Positions 1 to 8,336 of a stretch of 20,392 nt of DNA are shown piece by piece. The stretch is from a virus. The notes beneath the pieces were generated by a model, which did no database searches, was not told the DNA's origin, and worked only from the letters and a program-made list of their open reading frames with translations. Each line of letters opens with the position of its first letter. The first letter of the stretch is position 1. The stretch covers positions 1-20,392 of IMG/VR virus record IMGVR_UViG_3300042486_000368; one strand, written 5' to 3'. A program made the translations under genes and the position numbers.

Positions 1-568
1 TGTCGAGGTCCACCAGAATGCGGTATCGTTGCTTGTCACTGGTGCCTATGGCCTGCACGGCTCCATTCGACTCCACAAGGATCGTCTCGCCATCGAACTC
101 ACGGATGTTCATGACAATCGAGGAAACAGCCATGCTTTGAAGCTCGGTGCCTTTGAAGAAACCGAGGTCCAAGAACGCTTTATCGCCATGCTTCAGGTAC
201 ATCACCGCTTGGCTTCCGCCTTGCCCGGACGACGGTGTAATGCCTGGCACTGATGCCGAACCAGAGAGCAGGTCGATGTTCACCTCGATGCCGAGACCGT
301 CATTGTAGTTGGAATCCTCGATGCCCATCGCAATATCCAATGGGGTGGATGAGCCGTCACCATTAGTGGCTGTGACTTTGATCAGGTAAACCCCGGCCGC
401 TGTCGCTGTGCCGCTGATGAGTCCGGTGGAACCAATTTCCATTCCGCTCGGCAGGCCGGTAGCCGCCCAAGATGTCGGCGTATTAGCGGCCGCCATCTGG
501 TACTCAAAGTATTGACCCTTGCGGTAGCCGAGGACGGATGTGGTGCTGGATATTACTGGTGCTGGCAT
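1..568 (-). CDS. Ig-like (He_PIG-type) tail or surface protein, C-terminus off left edge
   Basis: The reading frame opens with ATG at 568 and stays open for about 189 codons to the window edge, so the C-terminus is missing. Residues about 20-75 match the pattern of putative immunoglobulin (He_PIG-like) domains: aromatic-rich strand, then WAATGLPSG, a short spacer, GLISGTATAAGVY and IKVTATN. Such domains are carried by phage tail and fibre proteins and by bacterial surface proteins, where they bind carbohydrate or extend a fibre. The rest, about residues 80-189, is beta-like sequence that I do not recognise. The gene starts 6 bases after the stop of the 798-aa fibre-like gene, so it belongs to the same tail operon. 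A secondary fibre, tail-tip decoration or host-binding protein is the likely role, by inference. The domain call is fairly secure; the role is not. Confidence 0.7.
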   Translation of the reverse strand, partial: MPAPVISSTTSVLGYRKGQYFEYQMAAANTPTSWAATGLPSGMEIGSTGLISGTATAAGVYLIKVTATNGDGSSTPLDIAMGIEDSNYNDGLGIEVNIDLLSGSASVPGITPSSGQGGSQAVMYLKHGDKAFLDLGFFKGTELQSMAVSSIVMNIREFDGETILVESNGAVQAIGTSDKQRYRILVDLD

Positions 569-574
569 GGTGAT

Positions 575-2971
575 TTAGATTTTTGCGATTCCGTATTTCG
601 TATCAGACGACCCACCATCTTCGCCCAGGGTCGCGGCCATTCCGTTGAATGCGACAAGCCCCCTTGGGTCGGGTGAGTTGTTGTCGGTGTCGAACCTTAC
701 CAGTCGGCCCCGAACAATGAAGTTAGCGGTAGTTATTGATGTGTCGCTCGTTTCGGTCGCGCCATACAGCACGCGATCAACCTTGTAGACTGAAACTAGA
801 TTCTCAAGCTGCCTCGTCACGCGCAGCCCAAAGGAGTGAGCCGACGGCACGCTGGTCAGCATGAAGGAATGATCGAGCGACGGCGGGAGGAAATTGACGG
901 TCGAGATGTTGCTTGGGGTGGTCGGAGAGCCCTGCGGGATTCCAATATCAATCGCCACACCCCAGTGAACCGAGGTGTTGGAATTGAAGACGGCGGCAAC
1001 AAATGAGAAATCCAGCGAGAAGGTTTTGTTGAGGCGCAACTGCTTCTCGTTCACATGGATGCGGAAGAGTTCGCGGCTGAAGTCGGACGAGTAATAGACC
1101 GATTCCGAATCGATGATCTTCTCCACTTGGTAAAAACCTCGGCCATCCCATGCGTAGAATGCCGGGGCGGAGATATTCTTTCCTTTCCGTCCAAGGTAGC
1201 CGGGTAGAACCAAGTCCTTTGTCGTGTCGGTGTAGTGGTAAACTGCGCTTTGACTCGGAGCGGTGGGGATGGTGTTTGCCACCGTAAGCGAACCGGTGAG
1301 GTGCTTCGCAGGCAGCAGCCCGCCATTCCTCGGCAACTTTTCGACATCGATCGAAACCACATCCTCCGCATCCACCGTCGCGCGGGTGGGGAAAACCTCA
1401 AAGATTTCCGGCAACTCCCATGAGGCCACGGTTGTCTGGTTGGTGGATACTTGCGTGGAGATTCCGGCAGTTGGCACAAATGTCTCCAAAGTCTCCACAC
1501 GGCTGCCGATGTCATCGAGCAGGAGGTTCAATCCCTCAATCTGCTCGATGGTGTGCGTGTGCGCCTGGAAGGCTGAGATCGGGCCGGCAGTGGTGATGGT
1601 TGCCACATACTGGTTAGCTGTCGGCGGCGTCTTGAACTTGATGGTGAGATCATCCTCGCTGTCGAGGGTGACGGCGTAGGAGACATAGAGGTCTTCGCCA
1701 TCGACGGAAAACTGCCGATCGACGATAGCTGACTCGCCATCGTTCTTGCGCAGCGTCACATGCAGGTCGCGGGTGCCGAGGTTGTGAGTGAGCGTGTACT
1801 CGGTGTTGGTGCCGTCGCCGATCGGGGCGACATAGTGCTGGCTACCGGTGATGATCTGATCCTCGGTGAACGGGATGTAGGTGCGACCGTGTGGCGGGCG
1901 CAGCCAGTCGATGTTGGCGGCGGCTTCCAGACCTTCCCAGTTGAGCTCGCGGATGATCCGCACCGGCACACGGATCGGCGTGATGGTGTAGAGGGTGTCT
2001 GGGTCATTCTCATCCTCGATGGTCATCTCAACCTCCAGCACCGCTGTGGTGATGTTATCGACAGCACGCAGCGCGTCGGCCAGCTCGGCGGTGTTGAGGT
2101 TTAGGACAAAGGTCGGATCGCCGGGCGGTGCGGAGAAGACCACTGCCTCTATCAAATCATGTCCCTTGCCTTCCATCGATTTACCGCCAAAAGTGATGTG
2201 GGCGGTGTTATTGTTCGGGTTGGTGACCGTAAATTCACCATCCTCATCGGCTAGTTGTTGAATGGCTTCTTGGATTTCCTCCGCACCGTCTTCGATTGAT
2301 AGCTCGCTTGACTTTTTGAAGCCACGGCGGAGCTGATAGACACCTCGAAATTCAGGGGTAATCTTCAGGGCCTGTATCTCATTCCATAGAGTAGTTCCAT
2401 TCCTACCTCCTGCCTGCACCCGCGTGATGCTAGGTGCTGCCGGGATGCTGTTGGAAAATGTCGATGTCGAGGCGAGCGGTGAGCGGATCAGGCGGATCTC
2501 GTGGCGCGTCTTGCTGCCGACGAGGAAGGAACGCACCCGCACATGGGCGGTTGGCTCAAGGCTCACCGAGGTTCCGGTGATCGTGAGCTGGGCCTCGGTG
2601 GCATCCGCTACATCGACCAGCCACGATCCGTCTTTGAATGTGACCGTTGCTGTTGAGGAGTAGACTTCTTCGAGCGCGGATTTGACTTGGGCGGCGGTCG
2701 CGTCGAACGAAAGCGGGGAGCCAGCGGCATCGCCATCGACATAAAGCTGGAAAGTGCCAGAGGTCGGGCGGGCATCGACAAAGCCGATGCTGGCGCGAAT
2801 GGAGTTGATATTGCGTAAGACCTCGGTTGCTGTGCCTTCGATCTGCTTGGAGAACCGCATCCCGATGCGGACTTCGTCACCTTGGACAAGGTCAGGCAGG
2901 GTAAGCGTACTGCCCCCGAGGTTGCTGTTGAGCTTCCGGTTGGTGAGATCTACAAACGCGAGGACTTGCAT
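575..2971 (-). CDS. Tail fibre / receptor-binding-like protein, 798 aa
   Basis: This is a long, beta-rich protein at the distal end of the tail operon, the usual place for host-binding proteins. Residues about 60-150 (SGTFQLYVDG, then SFDATAAQVKSALEEV) and about 210-280 (a shorter copy with IQEAIQQLADEDGEFTVTN and HITFGG) look like two copies of a beta-repeat in which a strand pair is followed by a helix and then a TVT strand. Residues about 385-460 have a fibre-type module (YTLTHNLGTRDLHVTLRKN). HTHT at 471-474 followed by the heptad-like helix 476-500 (LNLLLDDIGSRVETLE) resembles metal-binding and trimerising hinges of phage fibres. The C-terminal 300 residues are unrecognised. A purine-rich AGGGGAAAAG directly precedes the ATG, one of the better ribosome sites here. 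The N-terminus may dock to the tail tip. The role is inferred from position and architecture. Confidence 0.65.
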   Translation of the reverse strand: MQVLAFVDLTNRKLNSNLGGSTLTLPDLVQGDEVRIGMRFSKQIEGTATEVLRNINSIRASIGFVDARPTSGTFQLYVDGDAAGSPLSFDATAAQVKSALEEVYSSTATVTFKDGSWLVDVADATEAQLTITGTSVSLEPTAHVRVRSFLVGSKTRHEIRLIRSPLASTSTFSNSIPAAPSITRVQAGGRNGTTLWNEIQALKITPEFRGVYQLRRGFKKSSELSIEDGAEEIQEAIQQLADEDGEFTVTNPNNNTAHITFGGKSMEGKGHDLIEAVVFSAPPGDPTFVLNLNTAELADALRAVDNITTAVLEVEMTIEDENDPDTLYTITPIRVPVRIIRELNWEGLEAAANIDWLRPPHGRTYIPFTEDQIITGSQHYVAPIGDGTNTEYTLTHNLGTRDLHVTLRKNDGESAIVDRQFSVDGEDLYVSYAVTLDSEDDLTIKFKTPPTANQYVATITTAGPISAFQAHTHTIEQIEGLNLLLDDIGSRVETLETFVPTAGISTQVSTNQTTVASWELPEIFEVFPTRATVDAEDVVSIDVEKLPRNGGLLPAKHLTGSLTVANTIPTAPSQSAVYHYTDTTKDLVLPGYLGRKGKNISAPAFYAWDGRGFYQVEKIIDSESVYYSSDFSRELFRIHVNEKQLRLNKTFSLDFSFVAAVFNSNTSVHWGVAIDIGIPQGSPTTPSNISTVNFLPPSLDHSFMLTSVPSAHSFGLRVTRQLENLVSVYKVDRVLYGATETSDTSITTANFIVRGRLVRFDTDNNSPDPRGLVAFNGMAATLGEDGGSSDTKYGIAKI

Positions 2972-2990
2972 CTTTTCCCCTGCCCTCGCG

Positions 2991-3164
2991 TCAACTTGTT
3001 GGATTCTCCTCCTCGGTCACAAAAATATCGACCCCGAAGAAATTGAAGGGGAATGCTTCCATCCGGTAGGGGAAACTCGGGTTGAGTTTCTCTGCCTCAT
3101 CCAGTCTTGCCTCTTCCGCATCGCTGCGCTTCCTAGCTAGGCGCCCTTTCTTGTCCAGGCTCAT
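2991..3164 (-). CDS. Small hypothetical tail-operon protein, 57 aa
   Basis: This is a short frame between the 359-aa tail protein and the fibre-like gene. I place the start at ATG 3164, which overlaps the preceding stop as ATGA; a second ATG three codons upstream would give 60 aa. The N-terminal half is charged and helical (KKGRLARKRSDAEEARLDEAEKL) and the C-terminal half is aromatic (FPFNFFGVDIFV). No family is recognised. The exact stop/start coupling upstream and the lack of room for another gene support it being translated. It could be a small chaperone or adaptor for the fibre that follows 19 bases later, but nothing in the sequence shows this. Confidence 0.55.
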   Translation of the reverse strand: MSLDKKGRLARKRSDAEEARLDEAEKLNPSFPYRMEAFPFNFFGVDIFVTEEENPTS

Positions 3165-4240
3165 AGCGACCAAAATGCCCCTTTCATGCTGCGGCTTTTA
3201 AGGATTTGAAGCGCCGTGTTTAGCTGGTTATTGAATGGAGCAAGAATGTTGTTGATTATACCAGTAGCCACACCGCCCGCGAGAGGGACTGGGAGGCGGA
3301 TCGGCTCAATCGGCGTGAGGTCTGGAATCTTTTGTGGAGAATGTGCCAGATTCCAGAAGTGGTTGTATTCCGCATACGGGGTCCATGAGGAATCCAGCTC
3401 GGCGGCTGGTTCAACGCCCTCGGGACTCACGAAGTAAATAGTGGCCAGTTTGATAAAGTCGTATTCGGGATCTGGAGTCCCTCCTATCAACTCCAAAGGT
3501 GATGTTGGTTCTTTTGGTGAAACGAATTTTTTTTGAACGCGCAAATACGCGTTTTTCTTCATCTGGCGTTCATTGTTATAGACGATCTGAATAGCCCCCA
3601 CGATTCCTTCATCTAGGCTGCCAGGGTAGATTTCAATCTTTGCCGATAGACGGTCTTTCCAGAGAGATATATCGCAGGCCCTTAATCGGCGGGCTGTTTT
3701 GATGTCTTCCTGTCCTCTGATGAAGCTGATGCCATCATCGATGTTACCAGTGATTTGAGTGTTTGCCGAGGTGACACCTAAATCAGAGAAGAATTTCGGG
3801 ACCGCCTCATAGGTGAGCCTTCCAACTGAACCAGATGATTCAACTTCAGTCATGCCAGTGGCTTCTGCGCCGGTTCCAATCACGCGCGTCTCGCCGATCT
3901 CAACCAACGGCCATTCGGTTAAAAAGGCGTTAATGGTCTGCTCTGAGTTTTTGATTTCCTCATCAGCTTCAGCCAGTCGAGAAAGTGTTCGTGCGCTCGC
4001 GTTCTTAACGCGAGTGGGTATTTCCACCTCCACCCCATTGACGAAACCCGGCTTGATCTTGAAAAGCCATTGCCCCTTGCTTTCCCCCTCCACCCCTTCT
4101 TGCCATGACGGGGTGATTTTCCACGGGTGTGACCACTTGCTGGGATTAGGACCGACCTCGAAACGAATCGGCAACCTCCTGCCGATGGTATCCACCATCG
4201 AGTTCCATGTTTCATCGCGAATGACCGGAATTTTTTTCAC
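3161..4240 (-). CDS. Unrecognised tail-tip protein, 359 aa
   Basis: The frame is open further upstream (an ATG at 4372), but that start would overlap the previous gene by 136 bases. A GTG at 4240 overlaps the previous stop exactly as GTGA, and the translation from there (VKKIPVIRDETWNSMVDTIG) looks like a natural N-terminus, so I chose it. The protein is mixed alpha/beta, with a predicted helical segment around RTLSRLAEADEEIKNSEQTI and a hydrophobic, proline- and glycine-rich C-terminal part (LPVPLAGGVATGIINNILAPF). I recognise no family. Position between tape measure and fibre corresponds to the region where lambda encodes M, L, K, I and J, so a minor tail or baseplate-like role is inferred. 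Base composition is lower in GC than in the head genes. Confidence 0.6.
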   Translation of the reverse strand: MKKIPVIRDETWNSMVDTIGRRLPIRFEVGPNPSKWSHPWKITPSWQEGVEGESKGQWLFKIKPGFVNGVEVEIPTRVKNASARTLSRLAEADEEIKNSEQTINAFLTEWPLVEIGETRVIGTGAEATGMTEVESSGSVGRLTYEAVPKFFSDLGVTSANTQITGNIDDGISFIRGQEDIKTARRLRACDISLWKDRLSAKIEIYPGSLDEGIVGAIQIVYNNERQMKKNAYLRVQKKFVSPKEPTSPLELIGGTPDPEYDFIKLATIYFVSPEGVEPAAELDSSWTPYAEYNHFWNLAHSPQKIPDLTPIEPIRLPVPLAGGVATGIINNILAPFNNQLNTALQILKSRSMKGAFWSL

Positions 4241-4878
4241 ACCGGATAGAAGAGGTGGCGATTGCCTGTTGTGGCCGTAGCCAATTTTTGAGTCTGGTAC
4301 AGGTAGCGCATGTTGTGGTGGACGATCTGAAACGATTCCTCGACGGCGGTTCCTGATGCGTTGAGATAGCAAAGCGCCAGAGGGTAGTAGCCAGCCCCAT
4401 CCTTTTTATTCCCCTCTGCGGTTTCTGTCTGAATAATTCGCAAATCGGTTTTAGGGTCTTCTATCCCGCCATCGTCGTCCGACATCACGCGAAGTGTGAT
4501 GTAGAACTTGCCGCCTTCTTGATTTTTCAAATCCAACTTCATCGCCGGCGCTGGCTTCTCTGAGTCGAACTTGTTGCCATCGTCGTCTCGGTTGTCGATG
4601 CGCCGCCAATTCTTGGTCGTGACATCGAGGATGTACGGCGTTTGACCATTCACCGTTCCCGCCCGCACCGATGCGCTTGATTCACTCGCCCCAACCTTGA
4701 ATGGGTGACTGTACGCCTGCCGCTTTTTCAGCACCGTGACGATCGTGCCTTTGGGCGTCTCGCGAACCTTCACTCCTTCGCCTGGCACCACCTTGAGCGT
4801 ATCGACCCATCGCACCAATCGCTCCCACGCGGTTTGGATCCTCTCACCCTTCTGGACTTTGATTTCCTTGATGTCCAT
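4237..4878 (-). CDS. Unrecognised tail-tip protein, 213 aa
   Basis: The ATG at 4878 directly abuts the preceding TAA (stop and start are adjacent with no spacer), a sign of coupled translation. The N-terminal 55 residues contain a helix (ERIQTAWERLVRWVDTL) followed by VVPGEGVKVRETPKGTIVTV, a helix-then-beta arrangement that also occurs in other phage tail proteins with an oligomerising stalk; that comparison is from memory and uncertain. The middle is acidic and asparagine-rich, and the C-terminal part has alternating hydrophobic strands (KFYITLRVM, YPLALCYL). No catalytic motif is visible. By position it is a minor tail or adsorption-apparatus protein. Confidence 0.55.
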   Translation of the reverse strand: MDIKEIKVQKGERIQTAWERLVRWVDTLKVVPGEGVKVRETPKGTIVTVLKKRQAYSHPFKVGASESSASVRAGTVNGQTPYILDVTTKNWRRIDNRDDDGNKFDSEKPAPAMKLDLKNQEGGKFYITLRVMSDDDGGIEDPKTDLRIIQTETAEGNKKDGAGYYPLALCYLNASGTAVEESFQIVHHNMRYLYQTQKLATATTGNRHLFYPV

Positions 4879-5640
4879 TTATCTTAAATTGCCAGCGTTC
4901 CCGTCTTGATAGACCTCCTTCGGCCATTCATAGTATTCGGAGAGCTTCCAGGATTCGGAAATCTGCCAGACATTTCCACGCTTGGAAATCTGCGGCGGCA
5001 TCTTCATCCAGTTTCGATTACCTTTGTCGAGGCTGTTAAATTGCTCTGGGGCGTCTGGTACTGAGCGATACAGTTTCCCGATGTTGTCGATTACAGTCTT
5101 GGGTAAGTTTTTCTTGGTGTAGCTCACTGAGGCAATGCAGTTCATCACGATGTAGGTTTTGACCCCAAACATTGGGTTTTTGTTACCACCTCCCACCTTG
5201 CTTTTTCCACCAAGACCGGACGAGGCTTTGGAGCCCGCAGGGAGAGTTTCATCAAAAGTCCAATCCACTTTAGTTTCTGGGTCTGCCCACCTCCCGCCGT
5301 AAACTTTTTTGATTTCCTCAAAGTTCCAATGGGCCTCAATCGGCTCCTCGGCCATCTCAAAATCAAGACTCCAAACGGTGCTTTCTTCGTCGCCGTAGGT
5401 GGCGCTGGCGGATTCGGCGCTGCCGCCCTCGTAGGTGACGGTCACGATGTAGGAAGGATCGGCGCCGTCATTGTTGCATGCCCATGTCCGCGAAACCTCT
5501 TGGCAGTCTTCGTAGTCTTCTTTGCCCACAGTCTTAACTTCAGCGATGCTCTGGACATAGTAAGGAACCACCCATTGTATGACGCCTTCCTTGCTCTTTG
5601 AGCCGGTGGCTCCTACGGTGATGAAATTACTGGTGCTCAT
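4879..5640 (-). CDS. Unrecognised tail protein immediately after the tape measure, 253 aa
   Basis: The start ATG overlaps the tape-measure stop as ATGA. In siphoviruses the gene after the tape measure usually encodes the distal tail protein or its functional equivalent, so this is a candidate for the ring that closes the tube, but I see no sequence hallmark of that family. The sequence is strand-rich with many aromatics (QWVVPYYVQ, TVWSLDFEM, VDWTFDET), a glycine/serine/lysine loop around residues 130-150, and four cysteines (DCQEV, WACNND, VMNCIAS regions contain three of them). The C-terminal tail is tryptophan- and tyrosine-rich (SESWKLSEYYEWPKEVY). The function is inferred from position only. 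Confidence 0.55.
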   Translation of the reverse strand: MSTSNFITVGATGSKSKEGVIQWVVPYYVQSIAEVKTVGKEDYEDCQEVSRTWACNNDGADPSYIVTVTYEGGSAESASATYGDEESTVWSLDFEMAEEPIEAHWNFEEIKKVYGGRWADPETKVDWTFDETLPAGSKASSGLGGKSKVGGGNKNPMFGVKTYIVMNCIASVSYTKKNLPKTVIDNIGKLYRSVPDAPEQFNSLDKGNRNWMKMPPQISKRGNVWQISESWKLSEYYEWPKEVYQDGNAGNLR

Positions 5641-7400
5641 GCGAAAACGGGGATTTGGATTTCGGGGTTGGTCGTCTTAGGTTTAGTATTCTCCTTAATC
5701 GTCCGTAGCAGGGATGTCTGACGGCGGCTTTCTTGGAGGATGCCATCATTGGCCGCGCGGCCCATCAGGACATTGGTCGCTTTGGCGACGCTGCCGAGTT
5801 GGCTCACACCGGCGCTCGGGCCGCCTTGTTGTTTCTTCTCGCGTGCCTTGTCGGCCTCATCTGCGGCAGCACGGGCGTCGACATTCTTGGCTGCAACGGC
5901 ATTCAAGTTTTTGTCTTTCGCATTGAGCGATTTGAGGCGTGAAATCTCTTCCTCGATTGCTTTCTGCTTTTCCAGATCAGCGATCTTTTTCTCATTACCG
6001 GCGATCCGCGCGCGGACCATCTCAAGTTCGAGTCGGTAGGCTTCTTGGGCAAGTCGTAGCTCTTCGGCCTTGGCTTGCTGTGCGGCGCTTGGGCCTTCCG
6101 GCGTGTCGGGTTGGGTCGGTAGGATCTTCTTTCCGTTTTGGATTGCCTGACGCTTATCATTCCACTCTGACCGCGTTTCTTTTTTCGGATTGCTACCGAC
6201 CGAGATTTCTTTGAACAGGCTGCGGATTCTTTCGATACCATCACCGATCTGGTTTTCCATGATCGGGCCTTTAGCATTTGAAACCTCCTCGCTTAACTTG
6301 CCTTGATTGAAAAACGGATCGTTGCCAAAAGTGTCTTGGCTCCACTTGGACATCTTGCGGATGGGGTTGTAGTCCTCCATCAATCGAAGAGCGCTTTCCG
6401 TGGCTTCCGCGAAACCGCGCGTGATAGCCACTTTGAACCCAAGCACGACCGACTCACCGATGAGTTCGCCGATCTTGACCAGTCGTGATGTATCGCCAGC
6501 GAGGCCTTCCGATAAAGCGGCGGCGAGCGTGCTGCCAACTTCGCGGATCTTGGGCGCGAGGCTACTGAGTGAGGCGACGATCTTCGGCGTCATGGCGGCC
6601 ACATCGGCAGCGAACTGGGAGAAAACCTCGGCCATCGGCTTGCCGACCTCTTCGAGCATCTGACCGATCGAGACTTTGATGCGCGACATGCCGCTTGCCG
6701 TTGCGTTTGCCGCTCCGCCGACCTGCGTTTCGATGGCTTTGAGCACCTGGTCGAATGCCTTGGCGCGGTTGCCGGTGGCGGCGAACTCTTCGGAAATGGC
6801 TTTGATCTGAGAGGTGGTCAGTGCGCCGGTGCGCTTGAGCGCGGCCAGTCCCTTCTCTGGATCCTCCAGCGCCTTGCCAAGTTGCACGGCGTAGTTTGAG
6901 GCGTCGCCACCGAAGACGGCTGCCATGTCGACGGATGCTTGTGTGGCGCGATCGAATGCGCCTCCGGTGGTGCCGGCGGTCTTGGCGAGTTCCTTGAAGG
7001 TCGCGAGCTTTGCCTGCGCCGCCATGATCAGGTCACCATCCACGCCTGTGGCGAGCTCAGTGGCATCGGCCATCTCGATGAGGCGAGATGCGACATCACC
7101 GGATTGGGTGCCGAAAAGGCCCATGGTCTTCACGACGCTCTTGATGCGGTTCTCCGCTTGAAGTCCTTCCTCGCCGATACTGATCAGCTTGTAGGCGATG
7201 CCACCGACCGCTGCGGCCGCACCTGTGGCGGCGATGCCTATTGCACCGACGCTCTTGGTGATGCCGGAGAATGCTGATCCGATCCCCGAGCCGATCGACG
7301 ACATCGAGGTCTTGAGAGAACTTGCCGACTTTTTCGACCGATCGATCCCACGGACGAAATCCGAGGCGTTCAGCGTGAGCTTGGTGGTGATCCCTGCCAT
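5637..7400 (-). CDS. Tail tape measure protein, 587 aa
   Basis: The tape measure fills the tail tube and sets its length. Evidence: the N-terminus (MAGITTKLTLNASDF, then a small-residue and hydrophobic stretch at about 35-75 with GSGIGSAFSG and GIAATGAAAAVGG) and the region of about residues 90-260 (LIEMADATELATG, LGKALEDPEKGLAALKRTGA, ISEEFAATGN) are typical of lambda-like tail-length proteins. Residues about 435-525 form a long charged coiled coil (EELRLAQEAYRLELEMVRAR). It is the longest gene downstream of the chaperone pair, as expected. At roughly 0.15 nm per residue it would specify a tail near 88 nm, shorter than that of lambda. The start at 7400 has GAAAAG just before ATG and a TTGAC element 19 bases upstream. 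No lysozyme or peptidase domain was seen. Confidence 0.88.
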   Translation of the reverse strand: MAGITTKLTLNASDFVRGIDRSKKSASSLKTSMSSIGSGIGSAFSGITKSVGAIGIAATGAAAAVGGIAYKLISIGEEGLQAENRIKSVVKTMGLFGTQSGDVASRLIEMADATELATGVDGDLIMAAQAKLATFKELAKTAGTTGGAFDRATQASVDMAAVFGGDASNYAVQLGKALEDPEKGLAALKRTGALTTSQIKAISEEFAATGNRAKAFDQVLKAIETQVGGAANATASGMSRIKVSIGQMLEEVGKPMAEVFSQFAADVAAMTPKIVASLSSLAPKIREVGSTLAAALSEGLAGDTSRLVKIGELIGESVVLGFKVAITRGFAEATESALRLMEDYNPIRKMSKWSQDTFGNDPFFNQGKLSEEVSNAKGPIMENQIGDGIERIRSLFKEISVGSNPKKETRSEWNDKRQAIQNGKKILPTQPDTPEGPSAAQQAKAEELRLAQEAYRLELEMVRARIAGNEKKIADLEKQKAIEEEISRLKSLNAKDKNLNAVAAKNVDARAAADEADKAREKKQQGGPSAGVSQLGSVAKATNVLMGRAANDGILQESRRQTSLLRTIKENTKPKTTNPEIQIPVFA

Positions 7401-7424
7401 CTTTTCAATTCAGTAAGGTGTCAA

Positions 7425-8093
7425 TCAGGACAATTTTTTTGCCGCTTTCTTGAGGAAATTGTTCACCCGGTTCTGCATGGCACGGGTTTGCCAGCGCACG
7501 GCATACTGTATTCTTTGGTCGATTAGATGAACATCACTTGCCCATTTTACCATATTGCTGATCGTTGCTGTAATTGTAGTGGAGGTGGACTTGATGTCCG
7601 CATCACCTGGCGCGTCATGCCTGCCGATCCAGCTAGGCACACGGATTTTGCCCAGTCTGCGAGCGGCGGATGCCCAGCCAGATGCTAGGTAGCCGACACC
7701 CTTCTGTTTCACCTTGATGAAATTGGTGATCATCGAGCGGGCTGCGCGAGTTTGTTTCACTGCCCGCTTGATGCGGATGTTTCCACCACGGCGCTTGGTG
7801 TGCATGATGTTGGCCATTTCCGACATACTGCTGACCTCCGAGTTCTTCGGGGTGGATCCGATGAAGACATTGCGCACATCGCTGGCAATCGCGGCCTCCC
7901 CCAGTTTCTTAGCCTTTACTCCGCGCGTCTTGCCGTTGCTCGGTGGCGTGATGTCCATCAGTTTGCGGACAACTCCCCGTGCCTGCTCTTCCATGAGCGC
8001 GCGGCCATCGCGTTTGGAAAACTCACCGAGCCTTGCGGCCATGGCTTGAAACTGCCGGATGTCAGCTTCCATTGCCCTGTAATACTTGGCCAT
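7425..8093 (-). CDS. Basic phage structural protein of unknown role, 222 aa
   Basis: This protein lies between the frameshifted chaperone and the tape measure, 3 bases after the stop of the GT frame. It is rich in lysine and arginine, with basic helices (MHTKRRGGNIRIKRAVKQTR, and NRVNNFLKKAAKKL at the C-terminus). An N-terminal segment, LMDITPPSNGKTRG followed by AKKLGEAAIASDVRNVF, recalls HK97 gp10-like neck or tail-completion proteins, in which a short motif after ITP precedes an assembly helix; this is a tentative resemblance. In lambda the tape measure directly follows GT, so an extra gene here is unusual. The ATG has AATAAAAG before it and a TTGAC element 18 bases upstream. Role unproven; a minor tail component is most likely. 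Confidence 0.6.
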   Translation of the reverse strand: MAKYYRAMEADIRQFQAMAARLGEFSKRDGRALMEEQARGVVRKLMDITPPSNGKTRGVKAKKLGEAAIASDVRNVFIGSTPKNSEVSSMSEMANIMHTKRRGGNIRIKRAVKQTRAARSMITNFIKVKQKGVGYLASGWASAARRLGKIRVPSWIGRHDAPGDADIKSTSTTITATISNMVKWASDVHLIDQRIQYAVRWQTRAMQNRVNNFLKKAAKKLS

Positions 8094-8096
8094 CTT

Positions 8097-8336
8097 TTAT
8101 TCGCTCTCAGAGTCAACCAGTCCGTCGATGTAGCTCAAAAGCGAGTCTGGCACCATTGCCTCGATCGTTTCGGTGGTCACGGGTTCCAGCGTCCAGAGGT
8201 TCGCGGATTGCAGGGCGCAGTGGTAGTATTGAAGTGCGCGGGAGAGCGGTAGCTTCCAGAGGATGAACTCCTCACTCCAGCCGGTCTCCTTGGCGAGCAT
8301 GTAGACCACGCTGGCGCACCAACCGGGACTCAGGAC
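8097..8336 (-). CDS. Frameshift extension of tail assembly chaperone (GT-like), 79 codons
   Basis: This frame has no good start of its own: the first candidate is a GTG at 8309, and the frame is open upstream to the slippery site. Reading G GGA AAG at 8342-8336 with a -1 slip continues without a stop as VLSPGWCASVVYMLAKETG and ends at TAA 8099-8097, giving a G-T fusion of about 211 residues from the ATG at 8731. This is how lambda makes gpGT, which binds the tape measure and recruits tube protein during tail assembly but is absent from the virion. The extension contains an aromatic helix (WSEEFILWKLPLSRALQYY) and an acidic end. It is shorter than lambda T. The alternative, independent translation from GTG 8309, seems less likely. 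Confidence 0.82.
   Translation of the reverse strand, partial: VLSPGWCASVVYMLAKETGWSEEFILWKLPLSRALQYYHCALQSANLWTLEPVTTETIEAMVPDSLLSYIDGLVDSESE

Noticed and set aside
4241-4372. N-terminal extension of the 359-aa tail protein from ATG 4372
   Set aside because: It overlaps the conserved-looking end of the previous gene, and the GTG at 4240 with a GTGA overlap is the simpler start.
8097-8309. Independent 70-aa gene starting at GTG 8309
   Set aside because: The frame is open upstream to a perfect slippery heptamer, so it is better explained as the frameshift extension of the chaperone.
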